Source: a virus
IMG/VR virus record: IMGVR_UViG_3300042402_000227
Span: 1-50,518 of that record
Direction: 5' to 3' (one strand)
Length of the DNA stretch: 50,518 nucleotides
Shown: positions 19,601-31,600 of the stretch, piece by piece
How the letters are laid out: every line of letters starts with the position of its first letter
Numbering within the stretch: position 1 is the stretch's first letter
Translations under genes and position numbers: made by a program
Notes under the pieces: generated by a model
Seen by the model: the letters and a program-made list of their open reading frames with translations, nothing else
Told to the model about the DNA's origin: nothing
Database searches by the model: none

Positions 19601-22600
19601 ACATAATAAATCTTGTTTTCTTCGATACCGCCGAACACATCACCTGTGAACACTACTGGTGCATTTAAGTATAGACCAGTCGCGCCACCTGTACCTATAG
19701 GATTCAATGGGACGATCACAGTATTGTTGCTTGAGTTAGTACCTGTGACTGTTCTAATACCAGGATATGCTGTAGTGATTCTGGCAGCATTAGTGACCTT
19801 GGCAGTATAGCATTTCATATCTGCAGGACCTGACGGACCTAATACTAATGGTGCACCATCAGGTGTTGCGCTGACAAAGAATCTTGTTAGACTTGTGATA
19901 GAACTCACATAATAGACAGTATTCGCTGATAGACCACCGCTAGCACTAGAGAACTTCACTGGCATATTGACTGTCATGCCTAATGTAGAACCTGAAGGAT
20001 TGCTTATGCTTGGTTCTACTGCAAGTTCTATACCTAACGGACCGGTGCTTGCTACTCTTCTTTCAAATCCTGACCATACAACACCTGCGCTATCTGAAGT
20101 AGTGATCGTTGTAGGATTATTAGACACCGAGATGATTGGGAATACGGTCCCGCCTGCGCTTGACAATATGTTATTGATATCTGGCTGTGTGCTTGACATC
20201 AACATGCTTGAGCCAGAACTATCTTGGTAATAACCTACGAATTCGCTAGCATAGAATGAGTTTGGAGCCCAGTCTGTGATTTGAGTATCATAACTTGTTC
20301 TATCAAATTTGATAGTGATATTGTTTTCTCTTACAGGACTACTTGATGTTACTGCTAATGCTCTAGCACCAACCTTGAAACTCTGCGTGCCTGAACCTTG
20401 AGAAGAATACTCAACTCTGTTTTTATCTTCTATAGCATCTAGGTAACTATCATATAGTGCTATGATTGTGACTGGACTTGAATCTAATACATTGATATAG
20501 TAATATTCATTGTCAGCGAGGTTACCTATGTTAGTAGTACCTTCTACATATCTTACCATATCACCAGTAACGAATGTAGGTGCATCCAATGTTATAGTGT
20601 TTGTTTCTATGTTGACATTACCACTAGCAAATGTATATGTGGCTGCTTCTTCGATCACAATATCAGGTGTTACTGCATATCCTTCACCTGGATTTATGAT
20701 GTTGATCGTAGATACTTTGTCAAGGCTCATAGTAACTTCTAACTGAGCCTGAACTCTTGGTTCTGGATATATACTTGTATCTATGATCGCCAATGCTCTT
20801 GGTGGGTTAGCATAGTTCTTACCGCCATCCAACACTATGACAGGAGGTAAATCCATGTATACATTAGTGCCAGGCAAGTGTACTGCTACAGTTGTCTGGT
20901 TTATACCTCTCGTTAATCCTGATAGTTCGCCGGTAGCTCTGTTCACGCTAGCATAACTTATCAATTCATCGTTGATCTTGATAGTACCGTTGATTGGATA
21001 TCCTTGAGCATTATCAACAATGATAGAATTGCTTACCAAAGTAACATAAGATAACAATTCGCCCATGAGATAATCTGGTTGACCTGTGAGGCTTAATCCA
21101 TAATTGTTAAACCATTCTTTATATTTTTCAGTCTTCCATATTGGGCTGTCTGGTAAGAATTCGTATTCTGTATCAGCATTGTTGTAAACTAATTGTGGGC
21201 TTACAAACTTATCTATGTTAGTATCATATTCTGCAGGAACATCAAAGTCTGTGATAGTACCTGGATATACATCGCCACCTGTGTAATCAAACAAGAATTC
21301 TTTGATAACCACATGATATGGCTTAGTCTCATTGACATAGCCACTTAAGAACTCTTGATTGTCTGATATGAAATTCTGCAATGGTTTCAATTCACGAATC
21401 TTATGTGAGACATCTACTAATGATGTCTTGTTTAGCCATGGCAGATAATTTTGATTTTCAATAGTCTCTTCTTGGATGTATTCAAACATCAATATGAGGC
21501 TCTTGTTTCTATGAATCAACAATTCATCAGTATAAATCTGTTCGTTCAATGATCTAATGATCCAGCGTGTAGGCTGACTTGGGAACACATCATAACTGTC
21601 TGTATCGTAGAATGTGCCACCGAATCCAAATCCACCTGCATCATAGTCATATAGTTCAGATTTAAATCTGATAGTGCCGTTTTCAAGGCCTATTCTAGTC
21701 CAAACATTGTCACCATCATAAATATAAGTTTCACTTAAACCTAAACCGTTCTTAGATACTGTTACTATAGTACCTGCCGCAACATTCAATGTTGATAGAT
21801 CGGCGTATACAGGCACTTGCAATACTGATCGTGTGTTGTTGTCAAAGCCGACTGCCCACCAGTTTACATATTCCCAGTAATCTGCTGTGTCATAATATGT
21901 GCCTGATTCGAATAAGAAATCAAATGAACGAATCTCGGCTATAGGATATTGCTCCATTATGCTGTTAGCATACTGCAAGTAATTCTTTAATGCCGCGAAT
22001 CTGTCATAGAAGAAAGTCTGTCTTGGTCTTGCTAATACACCTGACTGTACAGCCTTAGGTAAGAACGGATCAGGTACTGAGTTGCCTGATTCATCTACAC
22101 CGCTGAAACTATCTAAGAATCTATCATATAATGATTCTGGTTGTGTGATACCAAATGAGCCGGGTACGCCAGGCAAGAAATCATCAGCAAAGTTGCTTCT
22201 AATCAAATCAAACTGCTGGTGTGCTGGATTGTTTTCTTGACCTGTAGTGAATCCAACATGCAATACACTACTGTTAGCGTTGATGAACGGTTTGCAATTA
22301 TAGATAGCAAATATGTTTGTTGACAATGTGGCAAGATAACTTATACCGGAACCTTGTGGGTTGCTGATATAGTTGGCGATATTGATATCTGCTAGATTTT
22401 TGTTAGATGCTATCACCCCAGTATTTCTAGCCCAGAAATAGTACACAGGAACAACAGTGTTATTTGAATTTAATGCTGTTTGTACTGTGAATCTTGATAT
22501 ATCTTTTGGTATGCCAGGACCTTGATATGCTGTAGGAGGTACAGTACTTGCTACCCATGTGCATACTGCAACATCACTGCCTGGGAACAATTGTCCCCAA

Positions 22601-25600
22601 TATCTTGCATTATATTCATTATCATTTTGATGATAGTTTAAGAATCTAATGTTAGTTGTGTCGAACCATATCTTACCAACTTGATCTGCACCCCATACTA
22701 AGTTAGGTGCTACTGCGTTAGTATTGTTATAACCTGCAGGATCAATGTTGCTGATATAATCTATGTTTTGTCTTACAGCACCTAAGATTTTGCCTTGTAA
22801 TGGGTCGATATAATCTAGGTTTATTAAAGTATTATTAGTCTCGGCGTCGAATATCTGTAGATTCTCAACACGGTCGATATCAACGACCGGGCTAGTTTGT
22901 CTAAACACTGTCCAGTTTTGTTCACCTACATTGTTGATGTAAGTCACTACTTGACCATCTATCACAGTAGGTCTGAAACCAGGCGCACCGATCACAATTC
23001 TATCTTCGTTCCAGTCTAACGCATAACCATAAGTTGGTTGTGCGCCGTATACTAGATTCTTAGCATTAACACTTTGACCATATGTATATGATCCTATGTT
23101 GTTCAACGATTCGTTGTAATTGCCTAGATAATCGAAAATGTATACTGCGCCAGCATTGTCGAATACATCAGTAAATTGTGTTGAGTTGTTATCAAAGATA
23201 GTATCGTTGTCGTTTATATTGTCATCAACGAAATCAAAAGTAGTTAATGTATATCTGTCACCTACTGGTGCGCTTACTGCTACACTGTTGAATTCATTGA
23301 ATTTAACTGTCGTACCAAACTGGCTAGCACCCACTGGATGTGGGCAACTTATGATTTGAGTTTGAGTGTAAAGTTTTAATCCAAGTTCAGTTAATGTGAC
23401 TGGATTATTAGTTGATACTAACAACTCTTGATTGATATTTGCAAGATTTTGATTTGCTAGTGTGATCACTAATCTGTTTTCTTGAGCCGATGCGATAATA
23501 TTAGGTACATTGGCTGTGTTGATTGCTGTCGCCGCTACAGTAGCATTACCTGCAGGTATAGTGACTAAGAAACCATTTATCAATATTTGTCTGGTTGCAG
23601 TAACATCGACTTCTTCGACACCTATCACAGTGCCGAATCTCGCGCCACCACAAGTATATCTAAACACAGCACCTTCTGCGTTAGTTGCGCTCAAGTAGAA
23701 AGGAGCACCTACTAATATCTCAGTACCGAAATTGTTAGCATCTAGGCTATATCCAAACTGTACACCTATTCTTGGTGTCTGCTCGTTAGTCAATGTTTGT
23801 ACTAATACAAATTCATTGCCGCCGATAGTTAATATATCACCGTAATCAAACTCGCCACTATATGTGAAAGTAGTACCTGATACTGAGTATAATGAAGTGT
23901 CTACTAATATACCATTCTTAGTTACTGTCAATGGTAATAGAGGATTTGGGCTCCATATCAAAGTGAATGTAGCAGGAGTATCTTCATCGTATGCTTGATT
24001 GATCTCAATGTTTTGTACCAATCTGTCATAGATATAACTGTTACCATAATTTGCTAATGCACCTTCATCAACATTTGGTGCGCCGACAACTAATGTTGTA
24101 CCATAATGATTTGTACTAATTGAGTGGCCGAACTTATCAACAACTGTTGAAGGGCCGTTTATAGTAGTCATGTACTGATAATCACACTGTGTAGCAGAAC
24201 CAGTACCTGAGCCAACTCCAGTGGCTCTGAAGTATATACCTACTTCGTTTGATACTGCGCCTATCGATGTAAATTGAGGGTTGCTTCCTAATGAAGTTAT
24301 TTGATATGTGGCTCCAGATACAAAACTTCCAGCATTTGTTTCTACATTTCTTCTACGATAAACATGAACCTTGTTTCTTGCAACAGGTGTTGTTTCATTA
24401 TAATCGCTGATGTATAACCAATTCAAATCACCAGACAATGCTAGACTGCTACCGAAATTAGTTGAACCTGATGTTGCTGATTCTGATGAAGCAGATATCA
24501 ACTGATACAACTCTAATTCGTCACTTACTGTTGTGTTGTTTAATGTATAAATCTCTACCTTAGGGCTTGTAGTAGGTTGGCTGATGACATACAAATTGTC
24601 TTGATGTATGACCGCTGTACCAAAACTTGCACTGCCTGATAATGTTTCGGTATTTGTATATTCATTTGTGATGACATCTAGGCTATATCTGTAAACATCG
24701 CCTTCACCGCTATCAGCGAATAGATAACCAACATCTGAATCATATGCCACTGCATTACCGAAATTGATACTGCTTGGCTGATAATATTCATTATCATACA
24801 GATAATTGATGCTCTTCAAATATACTGCCCAGCTACCGTCAGTATTAGTATCTACCCAAACTTTGTTCTTGACGAATTCTGTGTCAGTCAATGGTAGTGA
24901 GTTCACATCGCCGGGTTGTTCTACTCGTTGTGTGCCAAATTTCAATCCTATACCTTGACCAGTCAATATTTTAGTTGATCCTGGCAATGATAGTGTGATT
25001 AATATCTGTCTAGGATTGATGATAGTATTCGCTACAAAGTATCCGTTCACCGCAGTATCAAAGTTGATGATAGCAAAGATATCATACTGTGATAGATTAT
25101 GTTCTTCTTTGAATGTTACCGTGCAAGTACCGTTTAAGTTGCTACGAACTTGTAATACTTGTCCAACGCTAGTAGGAGTCAATACTTGCCAGTTTGACTG
25201 ATAATCAGCGATCCATATAAAATCATTGACATAAAGATTACCTAACGGTACGACTATGCCATTTTTATCTACAGCAGTCGGTAAATTGCTGTAGAAGTAT
25301 GCTGACATCTTGACATCATCGATGTTTACATATCCTGCGTTTGGATATACTCTGTTAGGTGTATCTAACGCTAAAGTAGGTAATATGTAAGGGGTCGTTA
25401 TCGGTCTACCATAGTTATATAAACTGTATAGAGGAACTAATTGTTGTGCATCAGGCACATCATTACCATTAGTCAATCCTATGATACCTGGATTACCGGT
25501 TAACTGACTCTCATTCAATTTGAATTCAATGAAATTATCGTTTAGTGTACCACCGAATGTACCTTGCAATATAGCCCAGTTTTCATAGACATCGTAATCG

Positions 25601-28600
25601 ATACCGCCCTGAGGCAAGTTTGCGCCCTTGAATGCTTTGACAGAATTCAAAGTACCTTTTTCTTTGATTAGGTTCTTATAAACATTGACCTGAGTGATGT
25701 CTGTCAAGTCTGCGCTTGCCATGTATTCTCTTGGTCTGAAACCGATCAAACTAAATGATAACAGATCGGCATCTGTCTCTAAATTGGCTGAATCACTGTT
25801 ATAGTACAATGCGCTTTCGAAACTGCGTGTGCTACTGTTAGGCAACAATCCTTTTTGTATCTCATCATAATCAGTTACCTTCCACTGATTCTGATTGAAC
25901 TTAGGATTAGGCTGAATTATCTCTAGTGCTGTGAAATATTTGTTCTTGTACTTGACGATCTCGCCCTTAGTATATTTGAGATCACCAGTCCATTCTTGTA
26001 TATTATCCTGATTGTATATGAAGCCGCTAGCAAACACAGTGCCGTTCCACTCTGCGCTCTTAGTTCCGCGAACAAATATACGGCTCTGTCTCAAACCTGA
26101 TACTAGATTATAGATCACATCATTGAACAATGTCTCGTTCTGGAACACGATACCATGTTCGATGTTGCTTAGATTGAATTGTCCATAACCTATAGCGTCG
26201 CCCTCGTTCAATGGTTTGATAGAAAAATATGTTGAATCTCTTTCAATACACAAATCTTTATTTTGTATTGGATATAAATTATTATTCAACACAAAATTTG
26301 TTTGATTGTAAGTCAACGGTTGAACAATATAATTTTCTTTATCGATTGATAACTTCTTGGCAGAAGGATTTAATGTTATCACGCTACCTGAAGTGAATCC
26401 TATCTGTGTCCAATATAGGAACTCAGCAGCCATCTGATTCCAGTTGATTACGACATCTTGTATTTGATCATCAAATATTGCACCTCTGCTAGTTAACCAT
26501 GCACCATAATCGATCAAGAATTGACATACATCATTTATTGTATAATAAGTCGTTCCATATGGTACTAATATTTCAGACTGATAATGATCTATTGCGACCT
26601 GCACAGTCAAATCTTGTACTGTGATTTTGTCTTTAGGTCCGCTGATGATAGGACGCAATGTTCTGAAATAGGCGCTGTTCTGACTATTGCCGAATACAGA
26701 ATATCCGTTAGTAGTTTTTTGTACGACTACTCCAGAATATACAAGTTTGAAACTTGGTTGATTTTCATACAACAACACCTGATAACTTTCATCAGGAATC
26801 ATCAAACTACTGTTATTTGAGCCCGGTGTGCCTTTTTCAACAAAGAACTTCAACAAGGCTTTATCACTAAAGCCTGCAAGTCTGTGTACTAGTCTTACAT
26901 CAAGGTTGTTGAGCAACTTAGTGATATTATCAGTAGCATTTATACCTAATTGTTTTGTATAATCTACTATCCAATTGATATAACTCGTCTTTGCTGTGCC
27001 ATTACCATATATCTGAATCTGATTTGGAACGAGGTGAGTTCTACCATTCACTAAGAATTGGTTGAATTCTGCATCGTATTTGTAATTGTCTAGGTCAACA
27101 CCTAAGTTATAAAAGTCTGCTGGCTTCAATAATGATTGCAAGCGCATCAAGTCGAATGGATATGTAGAACTCTTTCTATATGAGAATTCTACGGGAGCAT
27201 CATCACCTACAATCCAATCACGCTTGAATGTCAATTGATTGTAATTTGCGATCAATGTTTCTAGTGGTGCTTTAAGATTTCCTTGATCATCTACTGGGAT
27301 GATGTTCAGCAATCCAGGTCTTGCATACAATGGTCTTACTACAGGGTTGCCGCCGTTATAGTCTATACCATCCTGTAAATCATTCCATAATATCAAGTTT
27401 TGATTTGTCCATGGTGCGGGACCATAACGATCTACCCACCAGTCAGGTTGAATAGCATAACCGATCATTGCCCATGGCGTCAAGTTTGGAGTAGAAGTAT
27501 CATATACATACTGGTATATGCCTCTCCAATTGCCTTGCAATACTAAACTATTATCAAGTTTTAATGTGCTTTCTCTATAGTTGTAAGTATACTCATCGGT
27601 CGATCTATATAATTGAGTCTTGTAATCTAATCTGTTCTGTCCTACCCAATCAAGGAAATTTTTGCTATAAATTTCTGTGTATTCGACATAACTCAATGTG
27701 TTAGTTCTGAAATAACCAGGAGTAGTCAATGCAAGATCGATAGGTAATGATCTGCTTAATTTAATATTATTGTAAACTCTAGTCTCATATTCAAGCAATG
27801 CTTGATCTCTAAAGTCTAATGGCATTCCATATACTTCGCTATATTCTCCGTATAGTTTATTATATGAACCATCGTGTCCTTGTATGAAATAAGTAGGCTC
27901 AGAGTAAGTATCGTCTATCAATACTTTTGGTGTATATAGAGGATATAAGCCTAACTTAGATGGTGTGTTTGGTATATAAGAACCATAAGTCTGATTATAC
28001 TCTTTAACGATGATGCTATCGTTCGCCTGCAAGAATACATTCACTCTAACGCTTGGGCTATCTGTGCTGACCACATATTCTGTGCCGCGCAACAACTGTT
28101 TTATGACTGATACTCCATTTATCTTTCTAGAAAGATAAACTAACACACCGTCATAATTTGCAGTAGTAAAATCATAAATCTTGCTTAATGGGAAGTTGCT
28201 TACTTCTGCTTGGTTAGCAAAATTATAACTATTGGTTGCGAACGGTGCCTTGCTTGGTATCATGTCTGACCAGAAGAAAGGTTGTTCTTGATTCTTTACA
28301 CTTGTAATAATATCGATGGCTTCGTCAAGCAACATTGCAGGATCGAATTTTTGATCTGCCGCTATCTGATTTACTGTATCAACTAACAAATTCTTAAACT
28401 TGATGTATTCTCTGCTGTTGAATAGTAATGCATCTGATAGATTATATTGAGGATCGCGCAAGAATGCGCCGGGTAATACAAGGCTCGCGCTATTCTGTAT
28501 GATCGCTGTTCCCCATGGTACTAAGTTTCCTAGATCACGGAAGTTGTTAGGACCGAATACAGGACCTGTAGTATCAGGGTTATTTTGGAAAATAGATTGA

Positions 28601-31600
28601 TATTGACCTCTGATATCTCCGATGTCTACACTTGTTGGATCAGTATTGAATGGGTTATTAGCGAGGTTGATAGGTATAGTGTAATATGCGTTCTCACTAG
28701 TCTCGTTGCTTAATATCAATACTTCAATAGGAGTATCGACATCTTCAGTCAACTTGATAGTGATGATAGTTTCTGTCGCAGTATTTTCTACAGTATAATC
28801 TGTGCCTAAAGTTAATATATTATTATTATTGAATACTTGCAAACTAGGCCAAGTAGTATCTTCTACACTTGCTTGAGGAATATCGACTACAACTGTATAA
28901 TCTATGCTTTCATCAGCATTCAATATTAATGGAGGATTATTGGCTGTATAATCAAATTGGAATACTTGATATTGGCCGCTTTGTGCTACGGCAGTCTGCC
29001 AGCCGGTTAATCTTGTATATTCAGTTCTTGAACTATAATCATAAACGAAACCATTCTTAACATCGCTAGTGATTGAATTACCACCGGTCACATAATCAAA
29101 TTGTTGTGTATATAATGATATTTCAAAACTTATATCACCCACATTGTTGATAGAACTATAACTGATAGGGAAACCTAATACGCTATCACTTATACCAACA
29201 CCTAATTTATAATTGAATAATTTGCAACCATCAAATGTAGTTGATGGATATACAGAATTATTTCCATAACTAATTCCGTTTTCATCGAACAAGTCAAATC
29301 TTGGTGCTTGGTTTACAGTAGTCTTTTGCTGTGCCTCAGCAAAATCGTTTACTGTACCTGAATAGTATTCGCCGTTAAAGTATACTACTAGACCTTCAAA
29401 ATTAAATCCATTTTTAACTGAGAACTGATCATCTATTAATACTGGGCTATCCACAGCTTCAGTCAATGTGATTACCGGAAAACTTGCTGCACCGGTATTA
29501 TTGAACTCAGCGACATATATTTTGTTTCTTACATTTAAGTTAGTATCTTTTGCGAAAACAACTCTTGCTCCCGGGAACAATTGCAAATCTGCATTATCTC
29601 TTGGGTTCGCTATAAAAGAAACATTTGCGCTTGATGATACTGAATCGCTAGGTATAGGCCAATATACAGTCATCTCAAAGTTAGGACTGGTATCTTGGAT
29701 AGATAGTATTCTTGTGCCTGTTGGTAATACACTAGCGGCATCGATCTTTACATCGTTGATCCATAACCCTTGACTAAATGTACCTGAAACAATATCGGCA
29801 GCAGGGATAGTCACTGTTGTAGTAGTCTTTTGTAGTACTTGACCAGTACCTTGAGTTGCTAGGCCTGTACCATATACAGTTAATGTTGTTCCTAAACCTA
29901 TAGGCCAATTTGCAGTAAATGTATCACCTACTTGAGGTGCATCACCGGGATAGTCCGCTATCCATCCTATATTTGTCCATAATGTGTTGCCTACTTCTGC
30001 GATAGTATATTGATAACCATATACGAAAGTATTTTGAGTGTAGCCTTGACCTGTTGCTTTAAACAATAACTTGAATGCTTCGCCGTCGCCGACAGTATCA
30101 CCTGTTGGTGCGCCGCAAGTGAATATCTCGTCTACAACATAAGGGCTATACCCTACTGCTGTATATCTTTTAACTTTACCTGTTCCCCCTGCAGGGCCGG
30201 TCGCTTGGAATCTAACGCCGGGAGCAGGAGTAGTAAAGCATCCAGCAGATGTCCAATCTGTGCTGCCTACGATCAATATCTCATACCATACTCCGGCAAC
30301 GATCTCATCACTGAATATATTGTTAGTACCGGCTATAATGCTCCAGTCATCTTGTGTTGTAGTGCCTAGATTATAGATTACATATTCAGTGCCGGTTAAA
30401 AAGTTACCATCAACATCTAATTCTGCGCCTAGATTTAACCAAGTATCTTTTTGTGTATTTCCTAGACTATCAATCTGATAATATTGATCTTGTAATATAC
30501 CTGATAGACCTATAGATGCTGAGTTTGAATTTACTGTGCCTGTATATTCAGTATATGTCTGAACATCAGGGTAATAAGTCTGCTGACCTTCTACGAAATC
30601 GAAAGCATTCTCAGTTCTATTATCTAAGAAATCGATGTTATCTTTACCGATTATACCATTGTTGAATAATCTTAAGTTAGGATAAAATTCAATGATAGGT
30701 CTTTTTGCTTTATTTTCAGGCAATGCTAAATCAGTCGCTATTTGCGGATTATTATTATAATCTGCGGTCGCATTGATGACATCAATATGGAACCAGCGAT
30801 TACTTCTTGACCATGCATTTTTATTGATACTATTTCTTGCTATAGTGATATAGTCAGGTGTTGTAGGAATATTCAAGCCTTCATCATAAGGACCAATATC
30901 ATAGTTCAATATGTCATATGGGCTTGCTGCCTGAGTAGTGAATGGTTCTGGCACATTCAATGATTCTACTGGAATCAATTCAATCGCGGTGCCTACACCT
31001 TCTACATAATATTCACCTTGCAAGTAACTTACAGGTATCACATCACCGTCAAATTCAACTTTTAAACCATTAGTGAATACTACACCATTTTTACTTGTAT
31101 AATTCTTTTTACCTAATATGTCATTGTTGACATCAATAGTATTTGTTTCGTTGTTTTCAATTAACTGTATAGTGCCAACTCTATTAGCATTAGTACCGTC
31201 TTGATAATACAAGGTATCTAGTACTGCTGATATATAAGGAACCTGTGTGATAACACCGGCTGCTGATTTGTAGAAATTCAATCCAGCGTAATCATTACCA
31301 TATAACACAGTTATTTTTTGTTCTGTCGGTATCAATCCCGCCGGGGTGATGAATGAGAGCAATCCTCCGAACACTCGTATAGTAAAGAAATAATCACTGA
31401 CTTTATAATCTATACCGCCTATAGTTACAACTTCATCGGGATCTCCTGTGTTATAGAACATCACTGTTCTTAAGTTAAGGAAGGTTACTCCATCGATACC
31501 GTCACCTACAGGTTGACCAATCAGTTCACTATATGGTTTAGTGCTGACTAAACCTACAGTATTGTTCCCTGGAAAATTGTATTCGTCTTGCGCATCTTTT

